A stretch of DNA of 64,000 bases. Origin: Amia ocellicauda (taxonomy: Eukaryota; Chordata; Actinopteri; Amiiformes; Amiidae). How positions within the stretch are numbered: position 1 is the first letter of the stretch; each line of letters begins with the position of its first letter. A program made the translations under genes and the position numbers. The notes beneath the pieces are model-generated. The model was not told the origin of the DNA and ran no database searches. It worked only from the letters and a program-made list of their open reading frames with translations. The stretch spans positions 46,871,048 through 46,935,047 of the forward strand of contig NC_089850.1 of NCBI RefSeq assembly GCF_036373705.1, given 5' to 3'. Below are positions 37,911 to 49,639 of this stretch, one piece after another.

Positions 37911-37965
37911 GTCCAAATATGTGGAAAAGTCCAAGGGGGTGAATACTTTTGAGAGCCACTGTATC

Positions 37966-38400
37966 TGCAAATTACTCCCTGTTCATTTACAGATATCTGT
38001 AAATCATTTGGAGATTTATGCAAATTACTTCCTGTTCATTTAGAGATATCTGCAAATTATTTCAAGATATCTTTACATGACTTCCTGTATGTTGGCTAAT
38101 AATTATTACTAACTGTTTACTCATTCAGTTACATAGAAATGAATGAACAAGTGAATAGGAAGTGATCATCTTGAGCAACATACAGGAAGTATTTTGCAGA
38201 TATCTCTAAATGATTTAAAGATATCTCTAAATTAACAAGAAGTAATTTACAGATATCTTTAAATGATTTGAAGATATCTCTAAATGAATTGCAGATATCT
38301 TATTTTAAAGTGCATTTGAAGATATCTTTAAAACATTTAATATCCAAAATGAATTTAGAGATGTCTCAAATTCATTTCAAGATGTCTTTAAATATTTAAA
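37966..38400. repeat. Fold-back array of AGATATCT palindromes
   Basis: Nine exact AGATATCT palindromes lie near 37990, 38045, 38066, 38197, 38217, 38250, 38272, 38293 and 38323, with degenerate AGATGTCT copies after. They alternate with AAATGATTT-like and GGAAGTAATTT-like words. The block is also an inverted repeat: ACTTCCTGTATGTTG near 38080 pairs with CAACATACAGGAAGT near 38177, and the palindromes continue outward on both sides. It has no coding potential and abuts the right end of the nested transposon cluster. Confidence 0.75.
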
Positions 38401-40679
38401 TTCACTGGCTTACTTTTAAACAGAGAGCCCCACCTCTCTGAAGTCAGGAGCACAGGAGGAAGAGATCTGGTGCTATGGGTGACTCTCTGATCTTCTGCAG
38501 GTGTGTCCATTTGTCGATTTGTGATTAACGCAAGTGTGCACAATACTATCAAAATAAACGATGAAAACATAAATAAAACTAAATTAAAAATATCAATAAT
38601 TCAATAAAACTGTGAATAACAAATCATATATACATAAAAGCTGCAGTCACTTTCCATGACAATAACATGGATAGGACTGGACTGAAAGAAAATGAAAGAG
38701 GGGCACCAGAACTCTCACCCCCTCACCCAGCCTTCAGTAAAATTACCAACCTGAGAAGAAGACCTTAAGACTTGCTGGGAGTCTTTCTTTTTCTGTGCAT
38801 CTATGAAACAATTAAATGCAATGTTAGCCAAAGCTATATTTTTTACAGAAGAGACAAAAATTGCTTGCAGATGGTAATTCTTGCACATTGTTTGGCACAC
38901 ACATTTAAGCATTTCTAATTATCAAGCAATACCAAAAAAAAAAAAAAAAAATCAAAGGGATATGTTATACATTTTTTCTTAGTATTTCTTTATTTCAAAG
39001 AATTAGACAGAAACAGATCCAGGTGAGCATCTGTTTCTATTCAGACATGGCCGTCTGTTCTTGTGCTTTATTCTCAGTGCATCTGCGCATGATGCCATCA
39101 TTTTATGTAAAATGTTGTGTGCACAGTGACATCACTCTGCAACTATTAAAACAAGTCTTCATACAAGGCACTTGTTTTATGAACCACTTTATTAGCACCA
39201 AGAATTAGATCAGAAAGAGAGAGGACACATCTGGCCTTCCATCCTAAAAAGATTGCAGACATGAAACATATCTTTCAGGTCTGTTAACCATTTTTTATTA
39301 TCACAGATTTGATTTCTTTCAAACACTATGATGATGATGATTTACTGAAGAACTGCTCAATATGTAAAACAATTCATTCATTATCAGATGCAGTTTTAAT
39401 ATAAAATGTGAGTCAATTCTTCTTCTTCTTCTTATTTCAATTTTTACCACCCAAGTCTTCTTAAACCAAATATAACAAATATAACCCCCTCGGTGACAGT
39501 TATCGGACTGTCCTTGTGAGAGTGAGACGCACAACAAATGTATTAACACCACGGGCTTCTATTCCTTATCTTCCCAGGTGTTTCTTATTGTGTGAGTTGG
39601 GCAGTAATATTGCTCTCCTCTTTACCAAGAGGTAAAATACAAAGAGTGAATTTAGAAGCAGGAATTTGATTGTGCCAGGTCTAGGGCTCCCGTTGTGCTT
39701 CCATGCACATTCAGCACTTTAGAGACTGTAAATATAAAGTTACAGCAAAGTACATCCCTTTGCCACCTCATTGCTAACTGCAGCACTTTACATACCTGCA
39801 GCCTGAGGGGAACAACACTTATTTTTCCTATTGTTCTCTACTTTTATATCAGTTGCCCATATATGACTCACTATAGTCCTTTTCAAACACAGCTGTGCTC
39901 TTACAGAATTTCTGACTCATCTAGAATCTGTCAGAATGTTTGTTGATCAATTTAGCTTTTTCATTTTTGTAACTGAAATTGTAACTACATTACACTGAGA
40001 TATTCTTACCACAAGTTTGTAGTTATTTGTTATCAAGTGTATGGATACATTTGGAGGCAACTGTATCTCTGCAAGTGAGTTCACTGTATGTAATAAATAG
40101 CAAACTGCATTGCAGCATAAAAGGCCCGTTGGTAGAGTTTTGGAGGAGCTCCAGGGTTACTGCTGAAAACACTAGTTTTGTGACATTGTTGGCAGCCATT
40201 CCTGTCCCTTTGCTGTTTACCAACAGACCCCGTTCAGTCTTGATCAGCAAATGTTTTCCCACACTCTGACATTGCTTTGCATGCTCTGCTGTTTTTAATA
40301 CATATGGACCTTACAGATTTACCTTCCTCCAGAATGCATTGTGCCAAGCATCACACTACTGAATAGGAACACATTCTTAGTGAGTTACAACCTGGGTGTT
40401 CTGCACTTAAATGACACACAGCAGTCTACCAAAGACAGAGACGTACAGCATCTTTGCAGTATACAATTCTCATATAACTTCTTTAATATTATGACAAATG
40501 TAGCAAATAGGACCCAGATGTGTTTTCATATTGTTACAAATAAAGATAACACTGTAGATTTTAAACTTCTTCAACTTTGGAAAAGAAAAAGAAATGCTGT
40601 AATGCTTTACCTTTTTCATGTAATGAAGAAGTAGTGAACTCAGATGCAGTGCAGTGGGGTTGTGGAAAGTGCGGGTTCA

Positions 40680-40791
40680 TGTGCTCAACATCAGAACTCA
40701 GATGATGTTCATGATGTATTGATGTTTAAATCCTACAGTATTCATATATTAATTCATGAGTAATACCTGTACCTTATTGTATAGTGTTACC
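40680..40791. repeat. GGTAACACTTTAC-family repeat, end fragment
   Basis: The sequence ending TTATTGTATAGTGTTACC is the complement of the terminus at 35161. It is preceded by ATTCATGAGTAATACCTG, again AT-rich with ATGAAT-type words. The inner boundary is uncertain. Confidence 0.45.
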
Positions 40792-41821
40792 TCTTATTCT
40801 GTGTCTGTTACTGCATTGATTATAGCTGGATGTGTAATCTGCTTTAGAAGTTTTTAGATATGCACTTTAGTGGAATATTTGTCTACTAAACATTTGTTCT
40901 GTGATGTTCTTTTTATTTCAGCATTGTGAAATAAATGATCTTCTTGATCAAGTGTTTGTGTTGTGTGGGTGAGGTACAACATTTGTTCAAGCTGGATGTA
41001 AAATGTTTAAGCAGGGATTCTGATCTCTAAAACAAGGTGCTGTTGTGTAACTTAACAGTTAATGGTTTGGTGGCAAATAATGCTTGAGATGTTACACTTC
41101 CTAATACCTTGAGATGCAACTGTAGATATTTTAATAGAACAGAAGCTTTTTCATTACCTGATAACCACTTTTTCATTAGGTAATGATTTGGTTTTCTAAA
41201 CACCAACCGTTTCTCATTTATTTTGTTTTGAGCCAAGCTGAGCCAAGCCTGAATGGACACTAGACGACAACTGGACAACAATTTTACTTGGTAGCAAACA
41301 TGGGCATAGTTAACTGGCACCTGAAAGAGGGAGCTGACAATGAGGGCCGAAGTTCCTTCCTAGGGACTCCATAGCAACTAGTGTTCCAAGATGTTGTCTG
41401 AAGCTAAATGTGTGAGAAAATTACCAATGTTTAAAATGTCAACTGACTAACTTTTTCAGTACCACAACACCAAAATATTGTAAGCCCTGGCCTAAATTAA
41501 AAGGGGTGATTGATACTGTTGCCATTCTCTTAATTTAATTCCATATTTTGCTTTTAATAAGTTTTACCTCCAAGTAAAAATATTGCATGAGAGTTCAGGT
41601 TACATAAACTGAGACATTACCCACATTGCAAATGTGAGAGCCTGTTGACTATTTAGTACCCACTGTCAGACACTGGAAAGCAACATCTGATGACATCAGT
41701 AATATTCTTGGTAGATGGGAGGAAGAGAGCAGACACTTTGGAGAAGAGACACTGGACCAAAACAAATGGGAACACCTTGGGGAGGCCATCATCCTGCAGT
41801 GGATCGACAAAGGCTGCTGCT

Positions 41822-41894
41822 GCTGATATACAGATAGATAAATAGACAGAGAGATAGACAGATTCACAGATAGATAGACAGATTGATTGATGGA
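41822..41894. repeat. Imperfect GATA/GACA microsatellite
   Basis: Mixed GATA, GACA and GATT tetranucleotides in a degenerate tandem array, without gene context. Confidence 0.85.
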
Positions 41895-42528
41895 TAGATG
41901 ATGTTTGTTTATAAATATGTAACCAGTAATTAGAGTTAATTAGGTTGTATGTTTTCTTACAATTATGCATGCTGGCAGAGAATACATGTTTCTGAAAATA
42001 GATCTGCCAATCCAAACTCATTTTAATGCTGTAAAGACTGTTGAAAATGTGTGGGCTCTGCAGAATGAGAATCCTTGTGAAAAACAAGTACAGTTAAGCA
42101 CACTGCAGTATAACTAAAGTAAACTTATAGTTTACCGATGTCTATTTATTGTGTAGTTAACTGTTCTTCATTCCATAAGGGATTCCACAGATGTACTATT
42201 GTTATGTGAAGAGATTGATTTAAATAACCCACAGAGTATTTGTTCAGCAACCGTTTTCGCACTGTTTTGCTTCCATGAGCCTCTTATCCTGGTCAGCTCA
42301 AGATTATACTGCACCTGCAGATGCCAGTGGACAATCTAATACTGAAATGTATCAGTTGGCCCTCTGGAGCAATATTTTGCCTTGAAACAATTATCATGAT
42401 TTCTGATAATGCTGCTCGAATCTGAAATTATGTTTAAGCAGCACTGTTGTCTGCAGCTGGGAGAATGGGAAAGCAAAGGAAATAAACTGTTCAATGCCAT
42501 GTGCCAAGGCAACTGACAACATCATACT

Positions 42529-42760
42529 GTAACACTTTACAGTAAAAGGCCACAATTACTAATTAATTTAAGTATGAATCCCACAGGATTAAAGCCTGAA
42601 TATCTCGTGCACTTTCTCTCTGTGTCCCTGACCACAACCATAGTATGCAAACGCCACCCTAACCCTAACCCTCACTGTTGTACTCATGATCAGCCTCAGA
42701 GTCCAGAGGAACTGCATGCAGTATGAAGTGATATTTCTTGTGATGCATTAATCTGGGAAT
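42529..42760. repeat. GGTAACACTTTAC-family repeat with CCCTAA-like block
   Basis: The block begins GTAACACTTTACAGTAAAAG and contains CCCTAACCCTAACCCT at about 42657-42673, then ATGATCAGCCTCAGAG. A similar order (CCCTAA-like words, then TGATCAACATCAGAACCTAG, then a complementary terminus) occurs at 58190-58372. The shared layout shows the CCCTAA words belong to the repeat. Confidence 0.5.
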
Positions 42761-43169
42761 AGGAATCTGGTGCCATTCCCTTAATGTTTAACCCATTAAA
42801 CACATGGGAATCCACACGTTCCAGGAATACTGGGGATATAACCCTGCTATAAGAAACTATGATATGACCTGGGGTTTTCTAATGTTCTTGATGTCACGCA
42901 GAGATCATTGTGAGAATTGAATGCATTTAGAAGTTGAGTAAATCCCCAACATTTATAAAAATGTTTTTGACAACTACAGAACACAGGAAAGTTTAGAACT
43001 ACACCAACACAGGAACGTCCAGAAACTCCAGGAACACCTTATGATTTGTGGAAAATTAAACAAAAATGGAGTCGAAATGTAAACAAACAAACAAAAACTT
43101 TGCCAATTGCTGTTTTTTGGAGTAGGCTAGAAAAAAAACCCATCATGGCACCTTGTGACTGTAAGCCTA

Positions 43170-43471
43170 CACTCTAAGAAGTAAAGGTTCTAATAAGAAC
43201 CTTTTAGGGTTCCCAGGGTTGATACTGTAGAGGAACCCTTAAAGATTCTTGTTAGAACCTTTTACAAAGGTTCCTTGCAAACAAGGATCCTTAAAGAACC
43301 TTAAATGTATCTTAATTCAACTGCAATTATGATGAAAAAGGGTTCTTAAATGATCCCTTGTGTTTACGACAGACCTCACGTTTCTTAAACAAACCCTTTA
43401 ATGAAAATAAATTCACGAAGAACCCAAAGGTTCTAAATAGAACCGCTAAAGAACCTTCAATTTTTAGAGTG
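43170..43471. mobile_element. MITE with CACTCTAA ends, 302 bp
   Basis: The left end CACTCTAAGAAGTAAAGGTT pairs with the right end AACCTTCAATTTTTAGAGTG as terminal inverted repeats. The interior is full of AGAACC/GGTTCT words in both orientations, typical of a very common fish MITE. A clear target duplication was not identified. No coding sequence. Confidence 0.85.
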
Positions 43472-46400
43472 GAAGACACAGTGTCAAGGAACGCGTGTAA
43501 ATATTTAATAAAGACTTAAGACAAGAAAGTTTTTATACTCCACATCCACAGACCCCTGGAGAGGAGGTTGTAGTATTATGGTTTCACATTCTTAGCCTTT
43601 CAGCTTTTGTATGTGTGTAAAGCCTTGGTCGGGGGCTTACATCAGCTGTTTGGAGCTGCTCAAGCTGAAAGCCTTTCAGCTGATGAACTTGGACAATCAC
43701 TGTGCACAGATTTGTGTATTCAGCCTGTCGGGGAGGGATCAGGGCAATCTGAGCCTAAGTAGTTTTGTTTTGATGGGTACACAAGAGACATGAGCTACCA
43801 GAAGCTAAATCTGTATTTCAAATGTAGGTGTTTTTTTTTTAAAGGGGATTACTGGTGCAAAATGTAATTTCAGTTATATTCTTCTATGTTAAATCCCTGT
43901 GTATATAACTACACTACAATAATATCACTACACTACTATCACAACGCCAGTTACCTGGCACTGATATATTGTATGCTGCAGAGGAGTCATAGTCTCCTAT
44001 TTATAGTCATAGTCATAGTCATGGCAAGAAAGGCAATGAGCTTTAAAAAAAAAAAATTCTGGTCAGCATTCATGAAGGTCCCCCTCCATATCTACACAAC
44101 AGCAAGGCAAAGTATGTATGTCTTGCCCTTAAAACCATCCCTAGCAATACAATAGGGAGAACAGAGATGAGGAGGTGGACATGTCTGGACTCATTAAAGA
44201 ATTAATGATTATGCAGAAATGTAATATTTATTTATGTATTTGTTTGTTAACAGAGAGGAAAGAATGAGTGCCTATAGAAGCCCTCATGACTTTTCTGTGT
44301 GGTACAGCTTGGTTACCCCATGCTGCTATGCCACAAGAGTGTACAGGGTTAGATCTGTAAAACACACAACCACAAATTAGCAACCTCACAAAACATACCA
44401 CTTGTCATTTGTTTTCAGCTGTCCCCTCAGTGCCTAATTTATGGCACCTTGCCTATTAATAAAGCCCGGGCGACACACCAAACTGGGCTCCCTTAAGGGA
44501 ATTTTATAGATGAAGGAAGAAACACGGGAGGATTAAAACACCTGAAACATAAAAAAACTTGAAAGCATTGCTAAGTGGTTAGGAATTTAACAAGACAAAG
44601 TACTTTCCCTTTTACAAGTCATTTGCAGCTTTGTATAGAAATAATGAGGCTGTTTCTGATCAAGGGAAACTGCATCCAAGCAACTGGAGCAGATTTGAAA
44701 CCTCCAAGGCATTCTTGGTGTTGTTTTATGTGCATATCGCCTTCAAGTGTAATGAAGTATTCACCTTACCCACTTCCTTGGTTCTCTGTAAATTAGGCAT
44801 GTATTTCACGCATCTTTTTCTGCAAGAGCTGTCATTGGCTATTTCTACGCTTTACTTCAGTGAAAGATCAAGACAAGACTGTACCTTTAAGAAACCACAG
44901 GGGTCTGTGATTTGTCCTCGGCAGGTCTGGGTGTGTGCAGTGTCATCCCTCCAGAAGCTGACATGTTGGAATGCAGGTAACGATGGGTGCTTTTTTTCAT
45001 TTTCTATTGAACAATACCATTCAGCATTCATTCAGATGTTGATAACACGGGCATTACTACAACCATGACCATCTGATTTGTGTTACTTTGAACCACAATA
45101 CTGGAGTTTGGTTTCTCCATCTGTTGAGTTGGTGCGCTTGGTAATTATCAGTTCTAGCATCACTTCTTTCATCCTACAAGCTCTTTGATATTCCAAATTA
45201 GCTGCATTCTGAATTATTTAGGGGGAAGACTACAGGACCACAGCAGTACCATGAAATAATTTTGCAGTAGACATAACAAAACAATACTGTCTTACTGCTG
45301 AAAAGCTTTAAAACATCTTAATGAAACTAAAGGCATTTGGAAACTTGACGGAATATTATTTCTGCTCATTAGAGAAAAGTGCATTGAAATGAAAAGTGGT
45401 GCTAGTGCAATTCAGGCAAACGTAACAGTAGAAGTCTAGAAATTGCAATTCTTCAGCATATTATCACCAAATGTTTAAGATAGACAAATGTTACATTGAT
45501 ATAACAACTACATTGATATAATGATATTATCAAGCAAATAACAGGAATTCCTTCATACAGTGTTATGGTAGATAACTGAATCACTCTGCCTAATCAATAA
45601 AACCTTCAGTAATTCTGCAGAACTCTCTGTGCAAATGCATGCTTATATTCTTGTTTTGGCATATCTACTATTGGCATGTAAACTTAGTGTATCTAAAGTG
45701 ATATCAGATCATGTCAGCTTTGTCTTTTTAAATTTTTTTGATTAAATGTGCATTTCATCAGAAAATCTAATCCTCCAGTTCTTTTGTTCTTTTCCCAACC
45801 TCCTCACAACATTTGACCCAGCCCATGCTATCCACACAAACAGCATATCTTTTGATTTAATGTCAAAGAGTGATAAAGACCCCAGGAGAAAATCCAATTT
45901 GGTCTCCTGTACTCCAGCTGTGAATTGTCTGAAGTTAACTGCGATTCTGGCAGTACTGTACCCTTCCAGCCACCTGGGCCTTCTAAGAATAGGCTATGAT
46001 TTTCTTCTTAGTCTAAAACTGAATTATTTTTCACAGGATTCAGCCACAGTTTATGGTTTACGCCTCAGTTAATGCAAAAAAGCTTTTCTTTTGACAGGTA
46101 CATTTCTCCAACATGTTCAGGATGACCTCCTTCTGGGAATAATTGCATTCAGCAGGCATCACCTCCCCCTCCCCACCATAGGAAGAGTAACGTTTCTGAC
46201 TAAACTGCCAGTAATTCAGTTCAGTTTTGTAGATCAAATACTGTACTACCAATGACAGTAGACATTTATTATGAAAACATATGATGTAAGTATTAATACA
46301 TTACAACTACTGGTCAAGAGTTTTAATATCTTTTATAAACAAGGCACTGATTTATCTAAAGTCCTCGATTATGGTGTGGTTCATGCAGATTGCACATGTT

Positions 46401-49136
46401 CTCAAAGATAAACATACTTTCCAAATCAGATACTGATGATGACACAAGTGTAAACCATTAAGGAACACCTTTGGAGACTTGGAGATGCCTATTTTCCACT
46501 CGACCCAGCCCTGCCCATGACATTTCCTGTGATCCCATTTTAAGGGTAGGCTAAATTATTAAGTGCATAACACTTCAAAATGGAGAAGCCCATCAAGGCT
46601 TATTTATGGTCTTGTTTATGGTCAAATTACCGTGTTTGCAAATCCATTACAAAACACTGAAAACTTGGTTTAACTGATTGTGTTAATCTCAGGATGTGTC
46701 CCAGGTGTGGCATTTCCAAACCTTCCTGTTCATTAAAGCTGCATGCCATTCCAGTGTTGCTATGAAGCACCACAATGTGTATGAGTTCAACTTGGGAGGA
46801 TACAGGGCATGTCATTACTGTGTTTCTGTCTTTACTGTGAATAAATGGAGTGCAGAGTCATTCATGAAATTCTTGAAATGTAAAGATTTAGAGATTCTGA
46901 AAGGCTTTATAATGTAATCGTAATAGTTCAATGACAGGGGAATCTTAAAACTCCTGCTGGCTGCTGCATTTTCTGCTGTAATTGTTAGTGTGTGGTATAG
47001 ATATCATGTTTTTTTTTTAACATTTGTTTAGTTTTTTAAAATTTTATTTAGGCTCATTACTCCACAAAATAACTTTTATATCTTTGGCAGTTTCTTCTGC
47101 TTTGGGTTTTGCTGCTTAACAACTTGTATAAATTAAATGAGGTAAGAACCTAAGTGCTAGCCAGTTAAAAATACACATTGTTTTTGTTTCACACAATGAA
47201 CATACTATATTTAATTTTGTTCAGTTACCAGCATTGTGAGACTGATAAATTACATGTATAGGACATATTTCTCTTTCAAAGAATTCTGATTTAAAGAACA
47301 GTCCTTTATCACAACTGGCCTCAACATTTTAACAGAAACAAGTTGTAATTGTATAGTTTCAAATTATTGGAATCTGCCAAGTGCTAAAGCATTGAAGTAG
47401 ATGTTTAACAGCATCAATTTATTGCCAAAAACCCATAATGAAAAAAAAAACTATATAAAAAATAGCCAAAGAAAACAATGAATCAGAAAGAATAGGAAAA
47501 GGCAGTCAGCATTGAAAAATGTAAAACTCAGAACAGAATTAAAAAAATAAATAATAAAATCTCCCAGGGACAGTAATTTCCTGAAAGCTTTGTTAACAGC
47601 TCTATGCAGTGCCTTTATCTGTTTCTTTAGGTATCAATAGCACAAGCTGCTTGTTTTAAACAGACATTAGGCAAAAATGCGATTTATACACACCAGTAAG
47701 CCCAGGGAGTACGGTATATTATCTAATAGCTACATTTTACCAGGAACTGAATAAATATGTTTAACCAGGAAGAGAGGAGATGAACATAATCAAGTGAAAC
47801 TCCACAATGTGTTTTTCACCACAAGCCTTATTCTTATCTTACCAAAGAGTTTATAATAGTGTGCTTAACAGTTTGTAGCATGGTTTCACCCTAATGGCTT
47901 CAACACCCAAGATCATAGTATAAGATCATCTACAGTACACATAATTTATCTTATTGATAATTATTGAAATTAACATTATGTGACAATAATGTTCAAATAA
48001 AAAATATTTTCTGTCAAAGCAGCTCTACTCTAGCTCTACCTCATGTAAACTTACTGTATTACACTTTGTTTCCCTTTCAGCAAAACTGTGGGACTCTGTG
48101 GGGAACAAAACTGTGGGGAAAAAACATTGCAGAATATCCCACTTTGTTTTATTTAGTTGATGTTTTATTATCTGGGAACTTTGACTGTGCTTTTGCAGTT
48201 TTAAGGGGATCCAGGTGAGCTGATGAAATTTGGTACATGAAAGAAGGGACGTTTTTATAAAACATTTGTGATCACAGACAGATACATCTGCCCCAGTTAT
48301 AAAACAGTTTTCTCTGTGTGCCAAACTGCTGCTGGCCTGCTTGAGTAACAAGTACAGGTGTTGGGTATTTGGTTACAGAAACACTAATAACCAATTGTAT
48401 GACTATGCCACCCTCAGTTAGAGGTGAGGGACCTCAATTAATTCCCTGCAAGGTTTAAATTAGCAGTGGGTACCTCAGTGGCAAAGGATCAACAACAGCA
48501 TTATGCAATAAGACACATTTTTATTTCATCAGGACCAGATCTCTTGTTAAAAAATCCAAAGCTCTTTCATACATGGGGCAGGCATGTATACAGCCTGGTG
48601 GTTAGCACAAAGAATACAATAGAAAGATAAGAGATTCCTGTGCAAAATACAAAATGAATGTGCCAGCGGGCCTTACGTTTGACACTTTTGTGGATGAAAT
48701 TATGAGACACAAATGGCATCCCATAGTTGCACTAATCATAATTCTATCCAATTGCAATGCTGCTATCTTATCTTGTCATATAACAAGGGTGTGCCTTTTG
48801 ATGAAATTGTAGCTCCATTGTTTTTAAATGAGAGAGGGAAAATAGCTTTACTTTGTTATTCAACTGTCAGCTGTATCAAACCTTTGAGATTAAGCTTCAG
48901 CTCTGGGAAACATAACTTTCAGAGAATAATACTGCACACTTTCCAACATGAAAATCACAAAAAGCAGCAAAGGCAGAGTACCATGACACACTCACAAAAT
49001 ACAGCAGCAACATCTCCCACTTGAGAAAGGAATTTCAATAATGTTTTTTGTACTTAACAGTCTTGAGAAAGACTTAGCAATATGTTGTGACCCATTTTCT
49101 ATCAGTGTGTCTGATATCTCAGAAGGGCTATAGATG
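43472..49136. other. Gene-free AT-rich sequence
   Basis: Several open frames of 90-145 codons occur (for example plus strand 44631-45068 and 45746-46072), but none has a recognisable domain, splice context or codon pattern convincing enough to call. A short (ATAGTC)n run is at about 43999-44020. Confidence 0.4.
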
Positions 49137-49426
49137 GAAATAGTCGACTTGCAGTGTGAGACTCCTTTGAGGGAGAAATTCTCCAGTGTTGATGTGGAAG
49201 TATTCTATCAGTACGTAGAACCAAATTACCAGAGATTAAGTATTTTGCTGCAATAATTTTGTCCATGTTTGGCACAACGTTTGCGTGTGCACAGCTGTTC
49301 TCTGTCATAAACGTGAACAAACCAAAACTCCATTCACAACCTGTCGACACACACCTGAACTCTCTACTAAAGGTAGCAACAGACCAGTTACTTGATCTGA
49401 ACTTCAATGCAGTTGTCCAAACATAG
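49137..49426 (+). pseudogene. hAT transposase C-terminal remnant (GTF2IRD2/Charlie-like)
   Basis: The first frame reads EIVDLQCETPLREKFSSVDV then YQRLSILLQ before a stop at 49254-49256. The frame then shifts and continues MFGTTFACAQLFSVINVNK and HLNSLLKVATDQL to TAG at 49424-49426. This matches the C-terminal dimerisation region of hAT/Charlie-type transposases (FGSTYxCEQxFSxMxxNK followed by HLxxxLRxA). A frameshift and the lack of the N-terminal part make it a relic. The associated right terminus is at 49639. Confidence 0.75.
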
Positions 49427-49547
49427 AGGTGCCAGGCGTCAGGACACAAGTAGCCACAGCAGTGAGTCATCATTTTATTAATTCATGTGTTTCGAGAATA
49501 TGTGGGTTGTTGATGTGAATTTAGCTACAGTTAATGTTGGGTAAGTG

Positions 49548-49639
49548 AATAATGTATTATTATGACCAACCGTGTGGCCCCACAGAATTTGCATTTAAAT
49601 CCAAACCAGTCTGCTGTTCGACTGAGTTTGACACCCCTG
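49548..49639. mobile_element. Right terminus of the hAT element
   Basis: The sequence contains GGCCCCACAGAATTTGCA and ends GAGTTTGACACCCCTG. Complemented it begins CAGGGGTGTCAAACTC, a terminus typical of a common vertebrate hAT family. It lies just after the transposase remnant. No matching left end was found, so the element is 5' truncated or decayed. Confidence 0.65.

Larger units (their letters stand above)
34952..37961. mobile_element. Nested transposon cluster bounded by Tc1/mariner family B ends
   Basis: The left end reads CAATGGCTCTCAAAAGTATT (34952) after TA. The right end is its near-complement, AATACTTTTGAGAGCCACTG (to 37961) followed by TA. These are ends of one fish Tc1-like family. 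Between them, in order, are family B left sequence (to about 35150), a dispersed GGTAACACTTTAC repeat (35161-35555), a TA run, a whole family A element (35617-37081), a minus-strand Tc1 transposase piece (37150-37450) and a plus-strand piece of family C (37455-37910). Whether the two outer ends come from one insertion is inference. Confidence 0.7.
38401..43169. other. Gene-free AT-rich sequence
   Basis: No supported gene. Short simple repeats include TTC units near 39419-39433 and a GATA/GACA-rich tract near 41822-41894. Pieces of the GGTAACACTTTAC repeat are at about 40680-40791 and 42529-42760. The remaining open frames are short and show no domain. Confidence 0.4.

Noticed and set aside
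42657..42673. Telomere-like CCCTAACCCTAACCCT run
   Set aside because: It is under three units long and sits inside a dispersed repeat that has the same kind of words at 58204-58257, so it is not an interstitial telomere.
44631..45068. 145-codon plus-strand open frame
   Set aside because: No recognisable domain, no splice or promoter context, ordinary AT-rich background composition.
45746..46072. 108-codon plus-strand open frame
   Set aside because: No family resemblance or supporting context despite its length.
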